Positions 7,750 through 13,322 of a DNA stretch of 18,291 bases are shown piece by piece. The notes beneath the pieces are model-generated. The model was given only the letters and a program-made list of their open reading frames with translations, was not told the origin of the DNA and did no database searches. Made by a program: the position numbers and the translations under genes. This stretch comes from an uncultured Muribaculaceae bacterium (GTDB lineage Bacteria; Bacteroidota; Bacteroidia; Bacteroidales; Muribaculaceae). Each line of letters opens with the position of its first letter. The first letter of the stretch is position 1. The DNA is taken from positions 1-18,291 of the forward strand of contig CAKTOT010000040.1 in assembly GCA_934590135.1 (NCBI GenBank), read 5' to 3'.

Positions 7750-9159
7750 TTAGTTGTCGGCATCTTGTATTGACCCGTCGCGGAGACGTTTGATCGCGTC
7801 GGTATTTTGGTCCAATGTCGTCAGCAGCACTATAGGCACCTGTGGCTTGACAATGTCCTGCCATCCGTTGAAGTAGATTACCAGTTCGTGTACTTTGGCC
7901 AGTACGTCATGTGTCGATGCTTCGAGAGCCTGTTTGAGCGTGAACAATTCGCGTTTGTCCGAACCGCTGTTGTTGCTTTGGCTCTTGCCCGGCACAGCGC
8001 CGACAAGGTTCGGGTGAACGTTGGTGCCGTAGCAGAGCATATTGGATGTTTCCTGGATGTCGTCCGCCCAGTCGCCGCCTTCCTTGCCGGTGTCCACAAC
8101 GTTGATGCGTACCATACGCTGTTCCTTACCATAGCTGTCGATATAGTAGCCGGTAATCCACACCTTGCCGCTATTCTCGATGCCGCAGACGAAGTTCTTG
8201 ATATTCTCCTTTTCCTTCTTGATGCGTTCTTTCTGCGCCACCGGGTCAATGATTTGCTCGGCAGCGAGTAACGATGGCCAATAATCCTTGTGTATCTCCA
8301 CTTGGTACTTGACGGACGAGCTATTGCGTATCTTCGCTTTTTTCGCTTTCCCGATCAGTCGTTTTAGGTCAAACCAATCGCCGCGGAACAGAGCAGTATA
8401 ATAGGGGATAGGGTAGTATCGCTGGCCCGGCGTCGGCACGCGCATCACCACCGCAAATTTGCGTGCGGTTGTGCGTACCTTGACCAACCCGTCACGTCCC
8501 GGGGCGCGGCCAAGAAGCGTCTCAAGGTGTCCCAACGGGTCGCGCTCGTCCAGCAGGGTAATCATCTCCACGTCCTTACGCGACAGCCCGCCGTTCTTGC
8601 GCCAATTGGCGTAGAATATGTGGTTGATACGCCCATGGCTATCAGCTTTCTCGAAGCGGCAATAGCACGCGTCCTTATGTCGCAACTGGACAATACGCTT
8701 GCCCTCGCGGTCAAGAATGACCACAGCAACGGCGAAGTAGAAGTACTTGAGGTCGGTGCATTGTTCGAGGAAGAACTCGCGCATCGAATTGTGCATCATC
8801 CAGCGCTCGATGTTGGGATTGGTTGTCGGTTGGCCGGTCAGCTTGTCGGCATATTGGATACCGTTGCCATAGGCCGTCAGGATGTTGAAATATAGATTTT
8901 GGCTCAGCACCTCGTCTCCGCCGATTGTGCGTATAAGGTGGAACGGCAGCAGGTTGTCGCCGCCGAACGGCATATATGTATATCCCGGATAGCCGGGTAC
9001 AGGACGGCCGACAATATCGGCGGCATCTTCGTCAAAAACCGAGGCTGAGTCAACGACATCAATGTCAGATGCCGCCGCCATAGGCACGGCGACATTATAT
9101 ATCTCGCTGGGGATTGCGTCCGCGACTGCGGAGCGGTTATCTGATAACTTCGTATCCAT
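7750..9159 (-). CDS. Phage portal protein
   Basis: A 469-residue protein of normal portal length. After an acidic, variable N-terminus (about residues 1-50) come PGYPGYTYMPFGGDNLLPFHLI and VLSQNLYFNILTAYGNGIQY, the clip and wing beginnings seen in Bacteroidales phage portals. The centre has YFYFAVAVVILDREG, basic wing segments, and RYYPIPYYTALFRGDWFDLKR. The C-terminal third holds NVHPNLVGAVPGKSQSNNSGSDKRE, the conserved P..L.G...G....SGS region, then helices. Twelve copies would form the DNA channel at the capsid vertex and dock the terminase. It begins 23 nt before the end of the preceding small gene. The oddity is its distance from the large terminase, with six genes in between. Confidence 0.85.
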   Translation of the reverse strand: MDTKLSDNRSAVADAIPSEIYNVAVPMAAASDIDVVDSASVFDEDAADIVGRPVPGYPGYTYMPFGGDNLLPFHLIRTIGGDEVLSQNLYFNILTAYGNGIQYADKLTGQPTTNPNIERWMMHNSMREFFLEQCTDLKYFYFAVAVVILDREGKRIVQLRHKDACYCRFEKADSHGRINHIFYANWRKNGGLSRKDVEMITLLDERDPLGHLETLLGRAPGRDGLVKVRTTARKFAVVMRVPTPGQRYYPIPYYTALFRGDWFDLKRLIGKAKKAKIRNSSSVKYQVEIHKDYWPSLLAAEQIIDPVAQKERIKKEKENIKNFVCGIENSGKVWITGYYIDSYGKEQRMVRINVVDTGKEGGDWADDIQETSNMLCYGTNVHPNLVGAVPGKSQSNNSGSDKRELFTLKQALEASTHDVLAKVHELVIYFNGWQDIVKPQVPIVLLTTLDQNTDAIKRLRDGSIQDADN

Positions 9160-9385
9160 TTATTTCAAAAAGTGTTATGTCTCTAAATTCGCGTATAAGG
9201 TGGCTGTCCGGCAGCTTGATGCGGTGTGTACCGCCTCGCCAATGGCTACCGCAGCACACCACATTGTGGTAGGTGATGATGTCTCCGGTGGATATTTTCC
9301 AGACGCGAAGCGTCACCGGCTGACGGCTCTCCAGCAGAGCTATGGCATCGCGCCAATGCAGGCATTGTGTCGGGCGACTACTCAT
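9137..9385 (-). CDS. Small unnamed protein preceding portal
   Basis: An 82-residue protein from the ATG at 9385, which lies inside the last codons of the preceding gene; a start ten codons upstream is possible but overlaps further. The sequence (LRVWKISTGDIITYHNVVCCGSHWRGGTHRIKLPDS) looks like one small beta sheet with a His/Cys-bearing turn, preceded by an amphipathic helix containing WRDAIALLESRQ. The end overlaps the portal start by 23 nt. Overlaps on both sides argue that it is a real, translationally coupled gene. I do not recognise the family. The helix-then-beta pattern is reminiscent of small nucleic-acid-binding or adaptor domains, but that is only a guess. Confidence 0.65.
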   Translation of the reverse strand: MSSRPTQCLHWRDAIALLESRQPVTLRVWKISTGDIITYHNVVCCGSHWRGGTHRIKLPDSHLIREFRDITLFEINGYEVIR

Positions 9386-10427
9386 AGGTGGTGTCGAAGG
9401 TGTTGTCAAACACACGCAGCGCCCTTGTCGCCTCGTCGCCCTGCATAGTACGGCGACGCGTCAGCCTGTATGTCAGCGCCAGGTCGGCAATGGTGTGATC
9501 TTCGTTTGTATACTTGATGTCCGCTGCCGTAATGGCGATAGTGTCTGCTTCTGTCGAGGACGCGACATCATACAACCATACATCTTTGGCGCGTGCCAGA
9601 TCGGTCACCACAGCGACCATGGACGGCCGCAAAGGGCCCGTCTGTGCCTCGTGTGACACGACCTCGTCAATATGGTAGACGCGGTATGCACCATTTACTT
9701 TGGCATTGTCGCGCGTATATGCCGCCGAGGTGGTCTTGGCACCGGTGAAGTATAGCAGCTCCCGGCAGCCGAAGCGGTTGACGAACGACAGCACCGGGTC
9801 GGCCTGCGGCAAGTCCAAGACACGGTAGCGCTGACGGCGGCGCCCACATTGCACTTCGTATGCGATGAGATTCTTGCCTTCGATGTTGTCATATTGTGCC
9901 GGGGAGACATCCAGTTCGGTAAATTCGACTACATTGCCAAGTTGTACAGTCACCTGAGACATATCTTGTGTGTCGTCATCGGCATATGTGCATACTGCGA
10001 CAGCCGCCTCACCATCCGCATCATACACCGGTAGTATCTCTTTGCGACCGAGTGCCGTGTCGCGGTCTCCATGGCCTGAGGTCAAATAGAACTCGCCGAG
10101 ATACTTGGTGGCATCGAGATTCAGCTGATAGTCACAGCGAAAGACCTTGATACTGCCTATGGCAGCGGCAACACCATCAATGACTATGGTGAAGTCGTCA
10201 TATGGCAATGCATCCGGATCTCCCATGTCGATTTCCTCCTCAAATATGCGGTCAAGGTCGTACACCACCACACTGCCGTTGTACGTATAATACGTGGCCG
10301 AGAAAATCGTTTCATTGCCGCGTTTGATGGCAAGTGTCATGGTTTCGGCAGGCGAGACCAATGACACCACAGCGAACTGGCTGGCGAACATGTGCGGCTG
10401 TAGTACCGGGCTGATAGTTGCGGACAT
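9378..10427 (-). CDS. Beta-rich virion protein (tail or baseplate candidate)
   Basis: A 349-residue protein made of many short strands with few helices: PVLQPHMFASQFAVVSLVSP, then AIKRGNETIFSATYYTYNG and VVVYDLDRIFEEEI in the first quarter, and repeated strand-turn-strand units such as GRRRQRYRVLDLPQADP and NRFGCRELLYFTGA later. The pattern fits a multi-domain structural protein like a distal tail or baseplate protein. There is no signal peptide or catalytic motif that I see. It is the first gene of the second virion operon, 18 nt downstream of a promoter-like box, and overlaps the next gene by 8 nt. I cannot say whether it belongs to head or tail. Confidence 0.7.
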   Translation of the reverse strand: MSATISPVLQPHMFASQFAVVSLVSPAETMTLAIKRGNETIFSATYYTYNGSVVVYDLDRIFEEEIDMGDPDALPYDDFTIVIDGVAAAIGSIKVFRCDYQLNLDATKYLGEFYLTSGHGDRDTALGRKEILPVYDADGEAAVAVCTYADDDTQDMSQVTVQLGNVVEFTELDVSPAQYDNIEGKNLIAYEVQCGRRRQRYRVLDLPQADPVLSFVNRFGCRELLYFTGAKTTSAAYTRDNAKVNGAYRVYHIDEVVSHEAQTGPLRPSMVAVVTDLARAKDVWLYDVASSTEADTIAITAADIKYTNEDHTIADLALTYRLTRRRTMQGDEATRALRVFDNTFDTTYE

Positions 10428-10444
10428 AGTTATTGCTTTTGCGT

Positions 10445-10481
10445 CAAAGGTAAGCCGTTGCGCAGTATTCTAAAAAGACGC
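10445..10481 (-). promoter_or_regulatory. Promoter of second virion operon
   Basis: On the minus strand TACCTTTG (10445-10452) matches the Bacteroidetes -7 consensus TAnnTTTG. Upstream of it, after 18 nt, is GCGTCTTTTTA (10471-10481), identical over 11 nt to the element at the fibre promoter (5111-5121) and at the same spacing. The -7 box lies 18 nt from the ATG of the downstream gene. The preceding operon appears to end at a hairpin just upstream (10492-10525). Confidence 0.65.
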
Positions 10482-10491
10482 CGAGAAAAGC

Positions 10492-10525
10492 GAGGCCGGA
10501 TGCATCTCGCGACGCCCCCGGCCTC
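10492..10525 (-). terminator. Hairpin terminator of the four-gene unit
   Basis: GAGGCCGG (10492-10499) and CCGGCCTC (10518-10525) are perfect inverted copies with an 18-nt loop. On the minus strand the stem is followed by GCTTTTC, a short T-run. It lies 52 nt after the stop of the 10577-10942 gene and just before the promoter of the next operon, which is where a terminator is expected. The long loop and short T-run make it a weak or leaky one. Confidence 0.55.
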
Positions 10526-10576
10526 TATCAAAGGATATAGCTTAAACGTGTAAAAATATGCCTTATTTCGGGGTCG

Positions 10577-10942
10577 CTATTCCTCGGCTTCGCGCTCGGA
10601 TTGAGGCAAGCTGTCTACGTCATCATCGGTCACGGCTACCATTGACCACTCAAGGCCGCGGTAGTTGTTGACACTTAGACGATAGCCGAGGTACGACATC
10701 ACGATGGCAACCTCGGAGGTCGAGTATGCGCAGATGTCCTCCATGGCGCCGATGATTTCGGCAGAGGTCATATTGTCGCCGTGGGTGGCACGTTCGTCCG
10801 CAGGACGGAAGTCGGCGAGGAACATTGCCAGCACCGGCGCGGTGGCCGGCATCGATGGCCAGCCTGTTTCTTGTGATTGGATAAGTTGTAGACGATTGAG
10901 GTATTTGCTCTCGGAAGATATGATTGTTTCGATTTTATTCAT
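10577..10942 (-). CDS. Unrecognised acidic protein, last gene of unknown cassette
   Basis: A 121-residue protein with an N-terminal helical stretch (MNKIETIISSESKYLNRLQL), a Pro/Ala-rich segment with a GWPSMPATAPVLAMFLADF hydrophobic patch, a MTSAEIIGAMEDICAYSTSEV helix pair, and an acidic tail (DDDVDSLPQSEREAEE). It has no signal peptide, metal site or known domain that I can see. It starts 15 nt after the previous stop and is followed by a 149-nt gap holding a terminator and a promoter, so it ends its transcription unit. Strong acidity of the C-terminus could suit binding to a basic partner; the first protein of the unit is Arg-rich, but a pairing is speculation. Confidence 0.65.
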   Translation of the reverse strand: MNKIETIISSESKYLNRLQLIQSQETGWPSMPATAPVLAMFLADFRPADERATHGDNMTSAEIIGAMEDICAYSTSEVAIVMSYLGYRLSVNNYRGLEWSMVAVTDDDVDSLPQSEREAEE

Positions 10943-10957
10943 GATTTTTGGTGCTTT

Positions 10958-11518
10958 TTAGAGTTGGTTATTTGAGGTTTCGGGTCTCGTAAGGGCTGCG
11001 GCTTTGGCCGCGGCGATGCACTCTTTGCGTGTGCGTTCGGCTTCCTCGGCCGATTCTTTGCGCAGTGTCTCAAAGAGCATGCGTGTACGGTCAAGCAGAT
11101 CCTGCATCTCGGCATGGTAGCGGTCGCGTATGTCTGCCATATCGGCATCGTAACAGGCTTGGCGCACGCGTGCCAGCCGCCGAGCATCGGTGTATGCCTT
11201 GGAGATGATGTGGTCAAGCTCGTCCATCTCGGCATGTCCGGTGTCATAGAGTACGCGGTCGCTCTCGATGGCGGCCAGCCTTATTTTGCCGGAGATACGT
11301 ATGCGCCGACCTTCCAAATCGGCCAGTCTGGCCCGCAGGGCGGCGCGGCCTTCGTGGCATTCGGCCGCGAATTTGGCGGTACGCTCGGCCACGGCTTGGG
11401 CACGGTCCGCAGAGATACGGTCGCGTTCGGCTTCACACATTTGTCGTACGAGTTGACGCAGCACCTTGGCATGACGTGTGCCGCGATAGTGCATCAGATT
11501 GTTCCATCCGTCAGTCAT
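10958..11518 (-). CDS. Long coiled-coil protein of unknown role
   Basis: A 186-residue protein that is almost entirely charged helix, with runs such as RQMCEAERDRISADRAQAV, then RAALRARLADLEGRRIRIS and LLDRTRMLFETLRKESAEEA, showing heptad spacing of Leu, Ala and Ile. It would form an extended coiled coil. There is no membrane segment. It overlaps the preceding gene by 4 nt (ATGA) with a strong AAGGAGG ribosome-binding site. In a late phage region, a small helical protein of this kind could be a scaffold or assembly factor, but scaffolds are normally next to the capsid gene and this one is not. Function unknown. Confidence 0.7.
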   Translation of the reverse strand: MTDGWNNLMHYRGTRHAKVLRQLVRQMCEAERDRISADRAQAVAERTAKFAAECHEGRAALRARLADLEGRRIRISGKIRLAAIESDRVLYDTGHAEMDELDHIISKAYTDARRLARVRQACYDADMADIRDRYHAEMQDLLDRTRMLFETLRKESAEEAERTRKECIAAAKAAALTRPETSNNQL

Positions 11519-11531
11519 TGCGCACCTCCTT
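11515..11531 (-). repeat. Duplicated 17-nt RBS/stop/start coupling cassette, copy 1
   Basis: The 17-mer TCATTGCGCACCTCCTT occurs here and again, identically, at 11880-11896. On the minus strand each copy supplies an AAGGAGG ribosome-binding site, the codons for Gly-Gly-Ala-Gln ending the upstream protein, and the ATGA overlap that starts the next. This explains why two unrelated neighbouring proteins share the same C-terminus. Confidence 0.8.
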
Positions 11532-11883
11532 CCTTTGTGTAGTCGATTTCGACCGGCGACAAGTAGAGCACAAACGGCCTCCGGTCGTCTGCATTCCGAG
11601 CAGACGCGGACATCCAGATCTGCGGTGCTTCATTGCGCCCCGATAGTCGTCCATAGCCGCCGCTATAAGGCAGGAAACCGCATGAATGGATGTGCAACGG
11701 CTTGATGCGAGGATGCTTACCGAGGATAGTCGCCGTCCACTCATTGAGTGAGGTGAAAATCTCGGGGAGCTGTTCTTCGGACAGCAGGGTGCGATTGTAT
11801 TTTGCATACACGCAAGCGCAGATACGGCGTCCGAGCTCGGATGTTGTCGAGAACTGCCGGACGGTGGCATAGGACCTTTTCAT
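11515..11883 (-). CDS. Unrecognised 122-residue protein of unknown cassette
   Basis: A mixed alpha/beta protein of 122 residues: an N-terminal helix (VRQFSTTSELGRRICACVYAKY), an EEQLPEIFTSLNEWTATIL helix, and a C-terminal beta part (KPLHIHSCGFLPYSGG, RPFVLYLSPVEIDY). The HIHSCGFLP turn has two His and a Cys that could hold a metal or a catalytic site, but no family motif is matched. It overlaps both neighbours by 4 nt (ATGA) with identical coupling cassettes, so the three genes must be made together. The EGGAQ C-terminus simply encodes the downstream ribosome-binding site. No function is proposed. Confidence 0.68.
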   Translation of the reverse strand: MKRSYATVRQFSTTSELGRRICACVYAKYNRTLLSEEQLPEIFTSLNEWTATILGKHPRIKPLHIHSCGFLPYSGGYGRLSGRNEAPQIWMSASARNADDRRPFVLYLSPVEIDYTKEGGAQ

Positions 11884-11896
11884 TGCGCACCTCCTT
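11880..11896 (-). repeat. Duplicated 17-nt RBS/stop/start coupling cassette, copy 2
   Basis: Second identical copy of TCATTGCGCACCTCCTT (first at 11515-11531). It couples the end of the 11880-12260 gene to the start of the 11515-11883 gene through an ATGA overlap. Confidence 0.8.
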
Positions 11897-12260
11897 TCTC
11901 ATCGGCCGGTCGGTCGGAGGTATGGCGGACTGCGGCTACGATGGCCCATGGCGTAAGTGTGAGGACATCGAGGCCGACGGTGGCCTGAGCTTCCACGGCG
12001 TCGGTGATAACGATGCTGTGGTACGCGGCCACGGCCAATACGGTAATGGTGACGACCAAGGCTGCCACATCCGAGAACGTGGCACGCACCATACGGCGCA
12101 GCACTGCGACCATGCGGCGGCGCACGTCCACGCTGCGGCGCCGGGCAAATGGTGAATAACGAGGCGTAAGGTCTAATGACCGTAGGATGACGACTTGGTT
12201 GCGGCGTCGCCGGGCCGGGCGTGTGGTGCGCCCAATGGTTTTGATTGTGAATGTGTTCAT
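11880..12260 (-). CDS. Arg-rich membrane protein, first gene of unknown cassette
   Basis: A 126-residue protein with a very basic N-terminal half (ARRRR at 16-20, RRRSVDVRRR at 40-49, RRMVR near 55-59) and a membrane segment at about residues 63-84. A second hydrophobic stretch (about 96-111) may cross or lie on the membrane. The positive-inside rule puts the Arg-rich region in the cytoplasm, where it could bind nucleic acid or acidic partners. Its start codon directly follows the structured leader (12261-12475), whose 19-bp helix ends six nt before the ATG, so its translation is probably controlled there. There is no Shine-Dalgarno sequence, unlike the genes behind it. Out-of-frame sequence can mimic Arg-rich protein, but promoter, leader and ATGA coupling support a real gene. 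Confidence 0.62.
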   Translation of the reverse strand: MNTFTIKTIGRTTRPARRRRNQVVILRSLDLTPRYSPFARRRSVDVRRRMVAVLRRMVRATFSDVAALVVTITVLAVAAYHSIVITDAVEAQATVGLDVLTLTPWAIVAAVRHTSDRPADEKGGAQ

Positions 12261-12475
12261 AATGCGGGCATTATGTGTTTTCAGCTATAGGCAGACATAG
12301 AAACGGCTACCTTTCCGTTGCTGAAAACACATAATGCCTGTCCCGGAGGGACGTATTAAATGTTCGGAAAGGTAGCCGTAAGGCTACTATGCAGGGCATA
12401 AAAAATGCCCGAAAAGTCTATGTCGAGCGTCTAAACCTCCGCTCTCGGTGACAGGCATACTGTCATGTTTTCAGC
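12261..12475 (-). ncRNA. Structured 5' leader with interlocking helices (pseudoknot, putative RNA switch)
   Basis: Perfect inverted repeats, given on the plus strand: P1, 12303-12317 with 12365-12379 (15 bp); P2, 12267-12285 with 12320-12338 (19 bp). One arm of each lies inside the other, so the two helices would form a pseudoknot. P1 is extended by 12294-12301 with 12417-12424 (8 bp). Local hairpins are GGGCAT-loop-ATGCCC (12394-12410), GTCCC-GGA-GGGAC (12340-12352) and GTAGCC-GTAA-GGCTAC (12372-12387), the last using a P1 arm. Alternative fold: 12320-12329 and 12334-12342, an arm of P2, can pair with 12466-12475 and 12450-12458. A promoter-like site (12480-12510) would start transcription near 12474. 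P2 ends six nt from the start codon of the next gene. I recognise no known riboswitch class. Folding is read by eye from complementarity. Confidence 0.72.
12285..12332 (-). CDS. Possible 15-residue leader peptide inside the structured leader
   Basis: An ATG at 12332 opens MCFQQRKGSRFYVCL and stops at TAG (12285-12287). The frame runs through one arm of the 19-bp helix, one arm of the 15-bp helix and the 8-bp extension, and stops at the edge of the second 19-bp arm. A ribosome on it would open the pseudoknot. A four-codon frame (Met-Pro-Ala-Leu, ATG at 12271) follows and ends in a TGA overlapping the next gene's ATG. No ribosome-binding site is visible, and short frames arise by chance, so this is tentative. 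Confidence 0.22.
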   Translation of the reverse strand: MCFQQRKGSRFYVCL

Positions 12476-12479
12476 ACCG

Positions 12480-12510
12480 CAAATTTACTATCATTTTGGC
12501 AGCGTACAAA
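12480..12510 (-). promoter_or_regulatory. Consensus Bacteroidetes promoter for the leader and four-gene unit
   Basis: On the minus strand TTTG (12507-12510), a 19-nt spacer and TAAATTTG (12480-12487) match the Bacteroidetes primary-sigma consensus (TTTG, 19-21 nt, TAnnTTTG) at every defined base. It lies in the gap after the lipoprotein gene and would start transcription near 12474, just at the first paired segment of the structured leader. Confidence 0.75.
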
Positions 12511-12530
12511 AACATTAACAGACTTTAACC

Positions 12531-13001
12531 TTACTTGCGTCGCACGGCCATGCCGGTGACGGTGTAGCCGATGACGGTCCACTTGCCATTAACTTTATCC
12601 ATGATATTGTTGACCCTCAGACAGATTATAGCATCTCCGCCATTGGCTAACGCCTTGCGAGATGCCTCCTCAAGTGTCGTTGTGACATCTGCATATTTGT
12701 ATTCGCCGAGTTTGTACTTGACATGTTTTGTGTCGCGATAGCTATACTCTGCAATCGGGTCATATTTCGATACGATTGTGGAGTCAAGTACTTCGTATCC
12801 ATCGCGGCACTCGGCATACACCGATCCTACGGCTTCATAGTCCCAGGCGACGGATGTGGCTTCGGTAAGCAAGACTTTGCCGTTAAGGCCTCCCTTGTAA
12901 TAATCAATGACTGTGGAGTACTGGATGTACGGATACTTGGTTTTGCACGCCGACAGCGTCAGAACCGCGCATACAATCAATAATACTTTGTTTGCTTTCA
13001 T
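12531..13001 (-). CDS. Lipoprotein moron with YbjQ-like C-terminus
   Basis: A 156-residue protein with a classic lipoprotein signal: MKANK, a hydrophobic core, and LSAC with the lipidated Cys19. It should be exported and lipid-anchored. The mature part is Tyr-rich (YPYIQYSTVIDYYKGG) and mostly beta. The end has a helix with GGDAIICLRV and a final strand GYTVTGMAVRRK, which recalls YbjQ-type and related small envelope proteins (A..G.DAIV...., G.AV); I see this as a fold hint, not an assignment. It has its own promoter-like sites in an AT-rich stretch and lies between terminase and structural genes, as lysogenic-conversion (moron) genes do. Likely roles are superinfection exclusion or envelope change in the lysogen; neither is shown by sequence. 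Confidence 0.75.
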   Translation of the reverse strand: MKANKVLLIVCAVLTLSACKTKYPYIQYSTVIDYYKGGLNGKVLLTEATSVAWDYEAVGSVYAECRDGYEVLDSTIVSKYDPIAEYSYRDTKHVKYKLGEYKYADVTTTLEEASRKALANGGDAIICLRVNNIMDKVNGKWTVIGYTVTGMAVRRK

Positions 13002-13044
13002 TTCATTGCCGTTTAGATTAATAATAGAGTTGTGATTAATATTG

Positions 13045-13077
13045 CAAAGTTAATGTTTTTTTAGTTAATGATTGAAA
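13045..13077 (-). promoter_or_regulatory. Probable promoter of the lipoprotein gene
   Basis: TAACTTTG (13045-13052, minus strand) fits the -7 consensus TAnnTTTG. At 21 nt upstream is TTTC (13074-13077), a one-mismatch -33 box. Transcription would start about 37 nt before the lipoprotein ATG. The -33 region overlaps the T-run end of the terminator at 13077-13108, so read-through and initiation may interfere. Confidence 0.5.
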
Positions 13078-13183
13078 AGCCGGGCATTACTCACGCAATA
13101 CCCGGCTTACTGTCGTTCTCAATGTCTATTAGAAACCAATGAAAAAAAACAAACAATTGATGATATTAAACTATTCCCTTGTT
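13075..13183 (-). ncRNA. Putative ~110-nt small RNA
   Basis: A promoter-like site (13190-13224) would start a transcript near 13183, and a hairpin with a T-run (13077-13108) would end it near 13073. Between them there is no ATG on the minus strand that could start a protein. The promoter-to-terminator arrangement over about 110 nt is that of a phage-encoded regulatory RNA; the alternative is an attenuated leader for the lipoprotein gene. The body is AT-rich with a long T-run (13142-13149). Confidence 0.42.
13077..13108 (-). terminator. Intrinsic terminator upstream of the lipoprotein gene
   Basis: The arms 13077-13088 and 13097-13108 pair over 12 positions with one mismatch (AAGCCGGG/CCCGGCTT core) around an 8-nt loop. 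On the minus strand the stem runs into CTTTTC. It could stop read-through from the terminase operon and form the 3' end of the putative small RNA. Confidence 0.65.
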
Positions 13184-13189
13184 GCACTG

Positions 13190-13224
13190 CAAAGATACGA
13201 ATAATCTTAATTATATCTATCAAA
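13190..13224 (-). promoter_or_regulatory. Promoter-like site in AT-rich island
   Basis: TATCTTTG (13190-13197, minus strand) is the commonest form of the Bacteroidetes -7 box. TTTG at 13221-13224 is the candidate -33 box with a 23-nt spacer, slightly longer than usual. It points toward the putative small RNA and lipoprotein gene. Confidence 0.5.
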
Positions 13225-13234
13225 AATGATAGAT
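13215..13234. repeat. 7-bp dyad overlapping the promoter-like site (operator candidate)
   Basis: ATCTATC (13215-13221) and GATAGAT (13228-13234) form a perfect dyad with a 6-bp centre. It covers the -33 box of the 13190-13224 promoter, the position expected for a repressor or activator site. The dyad is short and in AT-rich DNA, so chance is possible. Confidence 0.35.
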
Positions 13235-13322
13235 TAAAATACTACAAATCTCAGAAACATAATGTTTTGACTTTGTCTGTATGCACTGAAAAACAGTGGA
13301 GATGACACACGGCCACGGGCAT

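Noticed and set aside
12261..12379. Invertible DNA segment or recombination site made by the inverted repeats
   Set aside because: The two repeats interlock rather than flank a segment, the enclosed DNA is tiny, there is no recombinase gene nearby, and a promoter reads directly into them. An RNA element is the simpler reading.
12394..12410. GGGCAT...ATGCCC hairpin as an intrinsic terminator in the leader
   Set aside because: The T-run is in the loop, not after the stem, and the genes behind it would be cut off from their promoter.
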